A DNA stretch of 64,000 bases, taken from Burkholderiaceae bacterium (GTDB lineage Bacteria; Pseudomonadota; Gammaproteobacteria; Burkholderiales; Burkholderiaceae_C). The notes below the pieces were generated by a model. That model had not been told where the DNA came from. It worked only from the letters and a program-made list of their open reading frames with translations, and ran no database searches. The DNA is taken from positions 3,322-67,321 of the forward strand of contig CAKKRJ010000002.1 in the NCBI GenBank assembly GCA_919902775.1, read 5' to 3'. Below, piece by piece: positions 27,006 through 36,721 of this stretch (positions are counted from its first letter, which is position 1; every line of letters begins with the position of its first letter). A program made the position numbers and the translations under genes.

Positions 27006-27986
27006 ATGAGCCACATGGGCGCGCGCGTCTTGCTGGCCCCCATGGAGGGCCTGCTGGACCACACCCTGCGCGACATGCTCACGCGGGTGGGCGGCGTGGA
27101 TTTGTGCGTGTCCGAATTCATCCGGGTCACCAACACCGTGTTGCCGCGCCGTGCCTTCATCCGGGTCGCGCCCGAGTTGCTGAACAACAGCTGCACCGTG
27201 GCGGGCGTGCCGGTCAGGGTGCAATTATTGGGGTCTGACCCCGATTATTTGGCGGCCAACGCGGCAGCCTTGGCCGAGCTGGCGCCCGCAGGCATTGATT
27301 TGAATTTTGGCTGTCCAGCCAAGACGGTGAACCAGCACCGTGGCGGTGCCGTGCTGTTGGATGAGCCCGAATTGGTGGGCCAGATCGTGGCGGCTGTGCG
27401 CCGGGCGGTGCCTGCGCACATTCCGGTGTCGGCCAAGATGCGCCTGGGCTTCAACGACGACAGCCGCGCCGAAGACTGCGCCTTGGCCATCGAGGCCGCT
27501 GGCGCCAGCGATCTGGTGGTGCATGCCCGGACCAAGGTGCATGGCTACAGACCGCCGGCTTATTGGGACCGGATTGCCGATTTGCGCCAGCATGTGCGCT
27601 TGCCCATGGTGGCCAATGGCGAAATCTGGACTTTGTCAGACGCTTTGCGCTGCCGCGAAGTGACCGGCTGTGACCGGTTGATGATTGGTCGGGGCATGGT
27701 GGCCGACCCTGGCCTGGCCTTGGCGATCACGCAACACGATGCCGCGTCAACAGGCGGCTTGACCGGCAGCGCGGTCGCCTGGTCACAGATTGTGGGCTTG
27801 ATGCGCTTGTTCTGGCAGGGCATCAGCTTGCGGGTGGCGCCCCGGCACCGCGCTGGGCGACTCAAGCAGTGGCTCAATTATTTGCGCCGCGTGTACCCCC
27901 AGGCGCAAGACGCCTTTGACCAGCTGCGCCTGCTGCACGACCCGGCCAAGATCACGCAGTGGCTGGACGTTCAGGCTGGGGCGTGA
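27006..27986 (+). CDS. dusC: tRNA-dihydrouridine synthase C
   Basis: LLAPMEGLLDHTLRDMLTRVGGVDLCVSEFIRV...GIDLNFGCPAKTVNQHRGGAVLL...VVHARTK...MIGRGM. Confidence 0.94.
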   Translation: MSHMGARVLLAPMEGLLDHTLRDMLTRVGGVDLCVSEFIRVTNTVLPRRAFIRVAPELLNNSCTVAGVPVRVQLLGSDPDYLAANAAALAELAPAGIDLNFGCPAKTVNQHRGGAVLLDEPELVGQIVAAVRRAVPAHIPVSAKMRLGFNDDSRAEDCALAIEAAGASDLVVHARTKVHGYRPPAYWDRIADLRQHVRLPMVANGEIWTLSDALRCREVTGCDRLMIGRGMVADPGLALAITQHDAASTGGLTGSAVAWSQIVGLMRLFWQGISLRVAPRHRAGRLKQWLNYLRRVYPQAQDAFDQLRLLHDPAKITQWLDVQAGA

Positions 27987-28357
27987 AGGCGCAGGTGGGT
28001 GGCCACTTCGGTGCGCAACTGTTCCAGTTTGGGGGCCAGGTGGCTGTAGGCGCCACGGATTTCTGCAGAGGCTGCGTGTTTGCTCAGGTGTTCGATGCGC
28101 ACAACTTCTTCAACCAGGCTGTCCACGCAAAACACCGGGGTGAAGCCTTTGAGTTGGTGCAGCAAGCGGTTGGCACCATGCATGTCATCCTTGTCCAGCA
28201 TCGCCTGAATGCGCGGTAAGTCATCACCCAGGGTCTGGTGCAGGGTTTTCAGCAAGGACAAGACCCCATTGACGTCGCCAATGAATTCCATGGCCCGATC
28301 AATAGACAGGTAAACAGGGGCGGGAGATGGGTTCATAAAAACAGGGGGTGTATCCAT
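27971..28357 (-). CDS. Hpt-domain-like protein
   Basis: ANRLLHQLKGFTPVFCVDSLVEEVVRIE matches HPt phosphotransfer HxLKG context. Confidence 0.65.
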   Translation of the reverse strand: MDTPPVFMNPSPAPVYLSIDRAMEFIGDVNGVLSLLKTLHQTLGDDLPRIQAMLDKDDMHGANRLLHQLKGFTPVFCVDSLVEEVVRIEHLSKHAASAEIRGAYSHLAPKLEQLRTEVATHLRLHAPA

Positions 28358-28386
28358 AAAGGTTACAAATTGTAATGCCCTAGATT

Positions 28387-29265
28387 CTAATCAAGCAAAG
28401 CGGCCAAACCCAATTCAGGCTCAAAGCGCTTGTTTTTAAACATCAGTCGGGTTGGACCGGGAAACGCCGCATGCGGCACCGAATGCCGTGGGTCACCGGG
28501 GTAGCAAATGGTGCGCACGCCGTCTTGGTCAAAGGGCTCGGGTTCCACCACCGGCGGCTGGCGGCTTTGGGCTTCTGCCAACGCGCTGTGAGCGTTCCGG
28601 TGCCGGGCCAGATGAACCAGGCCCATGATCTGGGGCGGTGCCAGCTCGATCTGACGGTCCCAATAGCGGATCAGTGCCTCGCGTGGGGTGGTCCACAGGG
28701 TCTCGGTGGTTTCGTGGTTGTCGTGCTCGGCGGTTTGGCCTTCGGGCACCCGGGTGATGAAAAAGCGGGTGTCAAAGCGCTTGTGGGTCACAGACGCTTG
28801 TCGGGGCGTGATCCAGCGGGTCCAAGGCACCAGGGTGTCGGTGTGCAACTGGAGTGACAGGTGTTGGGTCGCCTGCGCCCAGCTTTGTCCGTTGGCCAAG
28901 GCCTGATGCAGGGCTTGCAGATCGGGGGTGTCCCCACCATTTTGGCCCAGCAAGATGCGGCATTCCTCAAACGCTTCGCGGATCGCCGCGACAAACAAGC
29001 CCGCGGCCCGTTGCGCGTCCAGCGCGGGTTCGGCCAGCCGTTGGTGCAACGTGGCGGCGTTCTGGCTGAGCTGGGCCAGCAGCGCGGGGCTCTGGTCGGC
29101 CTGATCGAGCTTGCCGCCCGGAAACACATAAGCCCCGCCCAGCACATTCGACGCCTGGTGCCGCCGCAGCAACAGCACTTGCAGGCCCTGCGCACTGTCG
29201 CGCAGCAAAACCACCGAGGCAGAGTCCAGCGGCGGGGTGGTGATGATTTCGGTGTTCAGTTCCAT
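28387..29265 (-). CDS. NUDIX hydrolase
   Basis: GGAYVFPGGKLDQAD...FVAAIREAFEECRILLG Nudix box. Confidence 0.88.
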   Translation of the reverse strand: MELNTEIITTPPLDSASVVLLRDSAQGLQVLLLRRHQASNVLGGAYVFPGGKLDQADQSPALLAQLSQNAATLHQRLAEPALDAQRAAGLFVAAIREAFEECRILLGQNGGDTPDLQALHQALANGQSWAQATQHLSLQLHTDTLVPWTRWITPRQASVTHKRFDTRFFITRVPEGQTAEHDNHETTETLWTTPREALIRYWDRQIELAPPQIMGLVHLARHRNAHSALAEAQSRQPPVVEPEPFDQDGVRTICYPGDPRHSVPHAAFPGPTRLMFKNKRFEPELGLAALLD

Positions 29266-29403
29266 GGCAAAGTGTCAATCAGGTAACACAGCCGGCGTGC
29301 AGGCTGTTTTAAAGTAGGGCAAGGCTTTTATCAGCAGCCAGATTAGCAGAAGGGGCTGCCATGCCCTGTCTCCCATTCATCCGCATTCAATCAAGGAAAA
29401 ACC

Positions 29404-30315
29404 ATGAGCATCGATTTCAAAGGCCGCGTCGCGATCGTCACGGGCGCCGGTGGCGGTTTGGGCAAACAGCATGCCCTGGCCCTGGCGGCACGCGGCGCCA
29501 AAGTGCTGGTGAACGACCTGGGGGGCGATCTGCACGGGGTGGGCGGCTCGGTGTCGGCGGCGCAGTTGGTGGTGGACGAGATCCGGGCAGCGGGCGGTGA
29601 AGCCATCGCCAACGGCGCATCGGTCACCGATTTCGAAGCCGTCAAGGCCATGGTCCAGCAAGCCGTCGACGCCTGGGGTCGGGTCGACATCCTGGTGAAC
29701 AACGCCGGCATCCTGCGCGACAAGAGCTTTGCCAAGATGGAGTTGGCCGACTTCAAACTGGTGATGGACGTGCATGTGATGGGGGCGGTGCATTGCACCA
29801 AGGCGGTGTGGCCGATCATGCAGGCACAAAACTACGGCCGCGTGGTGATGACCACGTCGTCCAGCGGTCTGTACGGCAACTTTGGCCAGGCCAACTATGG
29901 CGCGGCCAAGATGGCGCTGGCGGGTTTGATGCAAACCCTGTCGATCGAGGGCGAAAAAAACCACATCCGCGTGAATTGCCTGGCCCCCACGGCCGCCACC
30001 CGCATGACCGAAGGCCTGATGCCGGAACAAGTGCTGAAGGCGCTGGAGCCCAGCGCGGTCGTGCCCGCCATGCTGGTCATGGCCAGCGAAGACGCGCCCA
30101 ACCGCACCATCATTTGTGCAGGGGCCGGCAGCTTTGAAGTGGCCCACATCACCTTGACCCAAGGGGTGTACCTGGGCACCGGCCCCGACACCCCGGAACG
30201 GCTGGCCGCCGCGCTGGCGCAGGTCAGCGACCGTCAGGGCGAAACCGTGCCGCGCTCGGGCGCAGAGCAAGGGACGCTGGAAGTGGGCAAGGCGCTGGCC
30301 GCGCACCAGGCCTGA
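29404..30315 (+). CDS. SDR family dehydrogenase (MFE-2/hydroxyacyl-CoA dehydrogenase-like)
   Basis: FKGRVAIVTGAGGGLGKQHALALAARGAKVLVNDLGGDLHGVG...NNAGILRDKSFAKM...SSGLYGNFGQANYGAAKMAL. Confidence 0.92.
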   Translation: MSIDFKGRVAIVTGAGGGLGKQHALALAARGAKVLVNDLGGDLHGVGGSVSAAQLVVDEIRAAGGEAIANGASVTDFEAVKAMVQQAVDAWGRVDILVNNAGILRDKSFAKMELADFKLVMDVHVMGAVHCTKAVWPIMQAQNYGRVVMTTSSSGLYGNFGQANYGAAKMALAGLMQTLSIEGEKNHIRVNCLAPTAATRMTEGLMPEQVLKALEPSAVVPAMLVMASEDAPNRTIICAGAGSFEVAHITLTQGVYLGTGPDTPERLAAALAQVSDRQGETVPRSGAEQGTLEVGKALAAHQA

Positions 30316-30324
30316 TGTCACCCA

Positions 30325-30437
30325 CCCGCCCCTGCGGCCGAGGCATTCGCGCGCAGGGGCACGCTCCCACGAGGTTCAGGTGTTTTTGTGAGGGCAGCAT
30401 TCAGGGGTTTTGTGGGAGACCGCCCCTGCGGCCGAAG
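30325..30437 (+). repeat. Palindromic intergenic repeat, locus 2 (one-and-a-half copies)
   Basis: cgcccctgcggccgaggcattcgcgcgcaggggcacgctcccac ... gtgggagaccgcccctgcggccgaa. Confidence 0.8.
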
Positions 30438-30661
30438 GTGACGTGGGCGTGGTCACCATTGCACCTGTTTTTGGCATGACGCCACGCACCGATCTGAACG
30501 CACACCAAGACAGTTGGCAAAAAACCGATTGCCGCTCTGTTTTCCATCGCCGGGAACGTTGTCAATGCGTTTGGCGAACTGACCATTCAGACCACCAACC
30601 CTTGCCCCTGCGGCCCCGTTCATGGCAAAATTTTGGCCAACTTTTTGAGCGGGAAAAAGAA

Positions 30662-31051
30662 ATGAGCGCCTATACCCACGTTGTTTTGATTGCTGCCAGC
30701 CTGTTCATCACGCTACCTGCCTTGGCCAGCGAAAATTGCTCTCAATTGCCGGATGCATTGCAAGCCATTCCGGTGATGCACATCAGCCAAAGCAGTGAAT
30801 TAAACAGTCTGGACGACAAGCTTGATTCTTATCTCAGGCCATGCCTATCACCTGTCACTGAACAAAACAAAAAAGCCATCTGTGCCAACGGCAAGTTGGC
30901 TGGCGAACAAGCACTGAGAGTGATCGCCCGACTGGACCATGCGGGCGCGAGAAACCCATTTTTGGCCAAAGCAAAAGTCAAGTCTTACGCAACCGCCTTG
31001 AAACTTTTGGACCACATGAAGCATTTGCACGCTGACGCTACCTGTGTCTAG
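30662..31051 (+). CDS. Small exported protein of unknown function
   Basis: MSAYTHVVLIAASLFITLPALASENCSQLPDALQ signal peptide-like; 129 aa; four Cys outside the leader. Confidence 0.6.
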   Translation: MSAYTHVVLIAASLFITLPALASENCSQLPDALQAIPVMHISQSSELNSLDDKLDSYLRPCLSPVTEQNKKAICANGKLAGEQALRVIARLDHAGARNPFLAKAKVKSYATALKLLDHMKHLHADATCV

Positions 31052-31109
31052 AAGCCTGTCGGGCTTGAAGCGCACCGCCCAGTCGATCTGATCGCTGGGC
31101 CATTTTTTG

Positions 31110-31205
31110 TGGCAGGCCGCACCTGCGGCCGAAGCATTCGCGCGCAGGGGCGCGCTCCCACAGGGGGGGGCGGTTTTTGTGGGAGGCCGCCCCTGCGGCC
31201 GAAGG
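31110..31205 (+). repeat. Palindromic intergenic repeat, locus 3 (one-and-a-half copies)
   Basis: gtggcaggccgcacctgcggccgaagcattcgcgcgcaggggcgcgctcccac + gtgggaggccgcccctgcggccgaa. Confidence 0.85.
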
Positions 31206-31229
31206 CGGTTCAAGGCCAGTGCGTTGTGG

Positions 31230-31439
31230 CTTGAGCATTTCAACAGACCGTCGCCACGCCTCAAAACCTGCGTGGGTGGCCTCCAGGGCTTCAGCGATGT
31301 CCTCTTGTCCAGCGCCTTGGACCTGCGCAAACACCTCGGCTGTTGCAGGGTTGGTCAGCGTCAGCAAGGCACCACCCTGGCCATGCCGCCAAGTACCGGC
31401 AATGCAGATCAGCGGCAGCCTTTCGATGGGTGTGTTCAT
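31230..31439 (-). pseudogene. Aldehyde dehydrogenase N-terminal remnant (~65 aa)
   Basis: MNTPIERLPLICIAGTWRHGQGGALLTLTNPATAEVFAQVQGAGQEDIAEALEATHAGFEAWRRSVEMLKPQ then runs into the palindromic repeat; no catalytic domain follows. Confidence 0.75.
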
Positions 31440-33058
31440 ATTTTCAAATCTTCCTGAATCAGATCGGCAGCACGCTCGGCGAGCATGATGATGGGTGCAT
31501 TGGTGTTGCCCGACACGATGCGCGGCATGATCGATCCGTCGACGACGCGCAGACCACGAAGACCATGGACACGCAAGCGTGCATCCACGACCGCCATGGG
31601 GTCGGATGCCGGCCCCATCGCGCAGGTGCCAACGGGGTGAAAAATGCTGCCTGCACGGCGACGCACCCATTCCAAAATTTCGGCATCCGATTGCCGGGCG
31701 CTTCCCGGCTCGTGCTCTTCGACGACAAAGCGAGACAGGGGTTGGGCGCTGGCGATGTCACGCATTTTTCGCACCAAAGCCACGGCCAGCGTGCGGTCTT
31801 GCTGATGGCTGAGGTAGCCAGCCTGAATGCTGGGTGCTTGGAGTGGATCGTTGCTGGTGATCGCAATTCGGCCCCGGCTTTGTGGCCGCAAGATGCAGGC
31901 GGACAGCGTGACGCCCGGGAAAGGGTGGGGCGGCTGGTGGGGCCTGTCAAAACTCACCAGTCCAAAGTGAATCTGCGCATTTGGCCAATGGGGGTCGGCG
32001 TCTTGGCCCGCAGAGAAAAAGGCACCGGCTCTGTAAACGCCATTGCGCAAGGCCCCTTGGCGGGTGGTTTGGTAGCGCAGAAACTCCAACGCACTGCGCC
32101 ATGTGCTGTTTGCAATGTCGTTGAGCGTGACCACATTCTGGCAGCGGTACGCAGGGCGGACTTGCAAATGGTCTTGCAAATTCTCGCCCACACCGGGCAA
32201 GTCATGGACGACATCCACGCCGTGCCGCCCCAGCAGATGTGCGGGCCCGATCCCTGACAGCTGCAGCAGCTGAGGCGTTTGAATGGCACCGGCGCACAGC
32301 ACCACCTCATGCCGTGCCCGCACCGTTTGTGGCTTGCCACCGCACAGGATTTTCACGCCCGTGGCCCGCTGCCCCTGTGTCAATATCTGCAAAGCCTGGG
32401 CACCCGAAACCACGCGCAAGTTCTTGCGCTTTCGCGCAGGATCGAGATAGGCCTTGCCCGTGCTCATGCGCACGCCGTTGCGCGTGTTCATGCGGAAATA
32501 ACCGGCACCCTGGTTGTCTCCTTGGTTGAAATCGTGGGTGCGCGCCATGCCACACAAGCCGGCGGCCTCGATGAAGGCATCCGACAGAGGGTCCGTTGGC
32601 AGGTCAGAAATCCACAGTGGCCCCCCTTGACCGTCTGCAGCCCCCTTGGTCTGTTCCGCGTGCATGGAGCGCTGAAAATAGGGCAGGACGTCTTGCCAAC
32701 CCCAGCCTTCATTGCCCATGGCACGCCATTGGTCATAGTCCCGGCGATGGCCGCGCAGGTAAAGCATGCCATTGATCAAGCTGGAACCCCCCAAGCCTTT
32801 TCCGCGCGGCCAAGGCAGACGGCGGTCCGCCATTTCAGGCTCGGGGTCGGTTTGAAATCCCCAGTCAAATTGGGGATGGCCGACCGTCTTGAAATAGCCG
32901 ATAGGAATGTTCAGCCAGGGGTATCTGGAAGGTTTGCCTGCTTCAATGAGAATGACCTGCAGTGTGGGGTCTTCGCTCAAGCGCGCAGCCAGCGTGGCAC
33001 CGGCCGATCCCGCGCCCACCACCACCACATCGGCTTGCCAGTCGTGATCCGTCATCAT
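31436..33058 (-). CDS. GMC-family oxidoreductase (choline/alcohol dehydrogenase-like)
   Basis: DVVVVGAGSAGATLAARLSEDPTLQVILIEAG...GKGLGGSSLINGMLYLRGHRRDYDQW...GTCAMGPASDPMAVVDARLRVHGLRGLRVVDGSIMP. Confidence 0.94.
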   Translation of the reverse strand: MMTDHDWQADVVVVGAGSAGATLAARLSEDPTLQVILIEAGKPSRYPWLNIPIGYFKTVGHPQFDWGFQTDPEPEMADRRLPWPRGKGLGGSSLINGMLYLRGHRRDYDQWRAMGNEGWGWQDVLPYFQRSMHAEQTKGAADGQGGPLWISDLPTDPLSDAFIEAAGLCGMARTHDFNQGDNQGAGYFRMNTRNGVRMSTGKAYLDPARKRKNLRVVSGAQALQILTQGQRATGVKILCGGKPQTVRARHEVVLCAGAIQTPQLLQLSGIGPAHLLGRHGVDVVHDLPGVGENLQDHLQVRPAYRCQNVVTLNDIANSTWRSALEFLRYQTTRQGALRNGVYRAGAFFSAGQDADPHWPNAQIHFGLVSFDRPHQPPHPFPGVTLSACILRPQSRGRIAITSNDPLQAPSIQAGYLSHQQDRTLAVALVRKMRDIASAQPLSRFVVEEHEPGSARQSDAEILEWVRRRAGSIFHPVGTCAMGPASDPMAVVDARLRVHGLRGLRVVDGSIMPRIVSGNTNAPIIMLAERAADLIQEDLKI

Positions 33059-33065
33059 GGTGTTG

Positions 33066-34025
33066 TCAATCAGCTTTGATTTGCGCCGAACGCCCAATGC
33101 GCAGCCATTTGTCCGACTCGGACGCGATGGTTTGTCCAAATCCTGCAGGCGTCATCGCATCCACTTCCAGCGCCAGTGGCATCAAGCGTTCACGCACTTC
33201 TGCGCTGTTCAGTGCCTTGTTGAGTTCGCTGTTCAGGCGCTCCACGATCGGCTTCGGCGTCCCGGCCTTGACCGTCATGCCATCGAATGAACGCAGCACA
33301 AAGTCGCCGAATCCTTGCTCCGCCATGGTGGGCACGTCCTTGAGCACCGGCAGCCGGTGGCTGCCTGTCACGGCCATGGGGCGCAGCTTGTTGCCTTGAA
33401 TCTGAGGAATCGCAGCCGATGCCGTCAGGAACATGAAGTTGGTGCGATCGGCGATCAAGTCACCAATCGCCATGCTGAACTGGTTGTAGGGCACATGGGC
33501 CGTTGAGGTGCCCGTTTGTTGCTTGAAGAGTTCACCCGCCAGGTGCGCCGGTGTGCCATTGCCGCCCGATGCAAAGCTCAAGCTGTCTGGCTTGGCTTTG
33601 GCCGTTTGCACGATGTCTTTCGGGTCTTTCAGGGCACTGCTGGTGGGCACCACCAGGACGTTGTAACTCCAGACCATCATGCCCACGGGCTGCAGGCTTT
33701 TGTTGAAGTCAATGGACTGCGAGGGGAACAGCATGGGGGCCACCAGGGAGGCAGAGGACAGCATGTAAAGCGTGTAGCCATCTGCAGGTTGCCGCAAGGC
33801 CTCGGCCATGCCGATGGTTCCGGCTGCCCCGGGCTTGTTTTCGACCACCACGGCTTGTCCCAGCCCGGCCGACATGCGTTCTGCAACGACCCGGCCGGTT
33901 ACATCGGCAGGCGTGCCTGGAGGCCACGGAACGACCATGCGGATGGGTTTGCTGGGGTAAGTTTGTGCGGCTGCCCAAACTGGCAGTGCGCACAGCAGCA
34001 ACAAGGCGCGTTGGATCGAATTCAT
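33066..34025 (-). CDS. Bug-family (TctC) tripartite tricarboxylate transporter substrate-binding protein
   Basis: AQTYPSKPIRMVVPWPPGTPADVTGRVVAERMSAGLGQAVVVENKPGAAGTIG. Confidence 0.93.
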   Translation of the reverse strand: MNSIQRALLLLCALPVWAAAQTYPSKPIRMVVPWPPGTPADVTGRVVAERMSAGLGQAVVVENKPGAAGTIGMAEALRQPADGYTLYMLSSASLVAPMLFPSQSIDFNKSLQPVGMMVWSYNVLVVPTSSALKDPKDIVQTAKAKPDSLSFASGGNGTPAHLAGELFKQQTGTSTAHVPYNQFSMAIGDLIADRTNFMFLTASAAIPQIQGNKLRPMAVTGSHRLPVLKDVPTMAEQGFGDFVLRSFDGMTVKAGTPKPIVERLNSELNKALNSAEVRERLMPLALEVDAMTPAGFGQTIASESDKWLRIGRSAQIKAD

Positions 34026-34090
34026 TCAAATGTCTCCGTGTTTTATTGGATAAGGTGCACGCGATTATCAAAAGTCCACGCGCCATCGAC

Positions 34091-34108
34091 AAATGCCAAA
34101 TGGCATTT
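34091..34108. promoter_or_regulatory. Palindromic operator candidate in divergent LysR/Bug intergenic region
   Basis: AAATGCC-AAAT-GGCATTT between the minus-strand Bug gene and plus-strand LysR gene. Confidence 0.5.
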
Positions 34109-34131
34109 TATTTATGCAAAAATTGGTATCA

Positions 34132-35079
34132 ATGAAATCACCCTACCTTCAAAGAGTGCTCACGCTCAAGCAGCTGCGTTTGATCAGCGTGCTGGGCCAA
34201 GAATTGAATTTGAGCCGCTGTGCTGAGCGTCTGCACACCACGCAACCCGCTGTGTCGCGGACCTTGGCGCAGACTGAGGGTCTGCTGCAACGGACGTTGT
34301 TTGAACGAACCACCAAACGGATTGTTCCCACGTCGGCCGGACTGAGTCTGATGCAACATGCCAATCGCATCCTGGCGGAGCTCGATCAAGCAGAAGAAGA
34401 CCTGCAAGGCCTGAACCCAGGCCATCGCACGGAGCTGCGCATAGGGATGCTGACCGTTTTCTCGCAACAAGCCATGGCCCAGGCCATCAATCGCTTTCGC
34501 GGCTTGATGCCCCATGTGTTTTTAAGGGTGCAAGCACTCCCATTGCAGGCGCTGCATGAGCAACTTCTGGCGGGTCAAATTGATTTGATGCTCTCGCACG
34601 CGGAACTTCGGCTGGACCTCAATCTGGTGGAGGTGTTGCCACTCTATGAAGAGCAAAGCGCCGTGGTGACTGGCCCCAACCACCGCCTGGCCAAGAAACG
34701 CAAGGTCAGTTGGGAAGAGCTGGCGCGCCATCCCTGGGTTCTGCCACCGCCATCAACGCCTGTGCGACCCAAACTGGACCGTGTGCTGGCGATCTATCGC
34801 CAACGGGACATGTCGGAGTCTGATGTCGAGACAGATTCCCCGCTGCTGGCAATTCAGCTCCTCAAAAACTCTTCCATGTTGTGGGCAGTGGCCAGTCAGC
34901 AAGCCCTCAATTTCTGTCAACAAGGGCAGGTGTCGATCATCAACGTGCCACAAGAATTGTTGCGCGGTCCCATGTGCTGTATGCGCTTGCACGAGGCCGC
35001 CGACAAGCATGCTGCGCAGGTCTTTGTCAGCTGCCTTGAAGATGCGGTTTTGTCGATGCAGAAATCCAACCGGCCATAG
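34132..35079 (+). CDS. LysR-family transcriptional regulator
   Basis: LTLKQLRLISVLGQELNLSRCAERLHTTQPAVSRTLAQTEGLLQRTLFERTTKRIVPTSAG HTH; start chosen at MKSPYLQ. Confidence 0.92.
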   Translation: MKSPYLQRVLTLKQLRLISVLGQELNLSRCAERLHTTQPAVSRTLAQTEGLLQRTLFERTTKRIVPTSAGLSLMQHANRILAELDQAEEDLQGLNPGHRTELRIGMLTVFSQQAMAQAINRFRGLMPHVFLRVQALPLQALHEQLLAGQIDLMLSHAELRLDLNLVEVLPLYEEQSAVVTGPNHRLAKKRKVSWEELARHPWVLPPPSTPVRPKLDRVLAIYRQRDMSESDVETDSPLLAIQLLKNSSMLWAVASQQALNFCQQGQVSIINVPQELLRGPMCCMRLHEAADKHAAQVFVSCLEDAVLSMQKSNRP

Positions 35080-35149
35080 CGCAGCGCAATAGGGCTCTCA
35101 CAATAAGTTATTGGCGTCACCCTGCATCTGCCCCTAGGATGCGTGGGCC

Positions 35150-36721
35150 ATGCAAACCAACTTCCTTGTTTTTATCGTCGATCAGCTCAATGCCCAGCAT
35201 CTTGGTTGCTACGGCAACCCGCAGATCGAAACCCCCCACATCGACGCGCTGGCCGCCAGCGGCTGGTCGGCCACGCAGTGCCATGTCGCCAGCCCCATCT
35301 GCATGCCCAACCGCGCCAGTTTGATGACCGGGCGCATGCCTTCGGTGCACGGCGTGCGCCACAACGGCATCCCGCTGTCTTTGGGCAGCCGCACCTTTGT
35401 CGATGCGCTCAGGCAGGCGGGCTATGCGACGGCCTTGTGCGGCAAATCGCATCTGCAGAACATCACCAACAAGAAACCGTTGCCGCACCCGGCGCGGCCC
35501 GACCACGGGCACGACGCCCATCTGCCTTATCCGGGCAACTATTTGCAGGAGTGCATCGACACCTGGCGTGCGGACCCGGCGTTTGAGCCCCAACTGCCGT
35601 TCTACGGATTTGGCAGCGTCGACCTGGCCATCGAACACGGCGACTGCCCCGAGGGCCATTACCTGCGCTGGCTCAAACAAAATCACCCGCAGGCGTTGGC
35701 GCTGGCCGGCAAAGACAACGCCACCCCCACGCCCGACTACGCCTTGGCCGCAGTGGGTCAGGCCTGGCGCACGCGCCTTCCCGAAGAACTGCACCCCACC
35801 GCGTGGATCGCTGACCGTGCCATCGCGCGCATCGAATCGGCGGCTGAGCAGTCGCGCCCCTTCTTTGTCTACTGTTCATTCCCCGATCCGCACCATCCCT
35901 ACACGCCACCGGGGCGCTACTGGGATATGTACAAACCCGAGGACGTGACGCTGCCTGCATCCTTCTACGCCCAGCCCTCGGTGCCCCACCTGGCCTGGCT
36001 GCACCAGCAGCGCGATGCGGGGCAGGCGGTGAAGAACAGCCAGGCCTGCTTTGCCGTCAGCGAACGCGAGGCGCGCGAAGCGGTGGCGCTGGGTTACGGT
36101 TCGCTGTCTTTCATCGACAGCAACATTGGCCGCGTGCTCGCGGCCTTGAAAGCATCGGGGCAGGCCGAGCAAACCGTGGTGATTTTCACCAGCGATCACG
36201 GCGAGTTTGCAGGCGACCATGCCTTGCTGCTCAAGGGCTCGCTGCACTACGACAGTCTCACGCGCACGCCCTTCATCTGGAACGGGCCCGGTGTGGCCGC
36301 GCCGGGGCGTCAGGACAATGCCCTGTTGTCGAGCATCGACATCAGCAGCACCATCCTCGATCAGGCCGGCGTTGAACCCTACAACGGCATGCAGGGGCGC
36401 TCTTTTCTGCCGCTCATCGAGGGGCGCGAAGACTTTGTGCGCCGTGACCACTTGCTCATCGAGGAGGAGGGGCAGCGCACCTACTTCGGTTTCGACGAGC
36501 CGGTGCGCATGCGCAGCCTGCTCTCGGGACAGTACCGCTTGAGCCTCTACGATGGGGAGGATTGGGGCGAGCTGTATGACCGGCAGGCGGACCCCATCGA
36601 GTCACGCAACCTCTGGGACGACCCTGCCCACGCCAGCCTCAAGCATGAACTCTTGGGGCAGCTCGCGCGCGAGATGCTCCGCCTCTCTGAAACCAGTCCC
36701 GCACCCACCGCACTTGCATGA
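35150..36721 (+). CDS. Sulfatase
   Basis: NFLVFIVDQLNAQHLGCYGNPQIETPHIDALAASG...ASPICMPNRASLMTGRMPSVHGVR (CxPxR FGly site)...FTSDHGEFAGDHALLLKG. Confidence 0.93.
   Translation: MQTNFLVFIVDQLNAQHLGCYGNPQIETPHIDALAASGWSATQCHVASPICMPNRASLMTGRMPSVHGVRHNGIPLSLGSRTFVDALRQAGYATALCGKSHLQNITNKKPLPHPARPDHGHDAHLPYPGNYLQECIDTWRADPAFEPQLPFYGFGSVDLAIEHGDCPEGHYLRWLKQNHPQALALAGKDNATPTPDYALAAVGQAWRTRLPEELHPTAWIADRAIARIESAAEQSRPFFVYCSFPDPHHPYTPPGRYWDMYKPEDVTLPASFYAQPSVPHLAWLHQQRDAGQAVKNSQACFAVSEREAREAVALGYGSLSFIDSNIGRVLAALKASGQAEQTVVIFTSDHGEFAGDHALLLKGSLHYDSLTRTPFIWNGPGVAAPGRQDNALLSSIDISSTILDQAGVEPYNGMQGRSFLPLIEGREDFVRRDHLLIEEEGQRTYFGFDEPVRMRSLLSGQYRLSLYDGEDWGELYDRQADPIESRNLWDDPAHASLKHELLGQLAREMLRLSETSPAPTALA

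Noticed and set aside
27560-27877. Minus-strand ORF inside dusC
   Set aside because: Shadow ORF antisense to conserved dusC.
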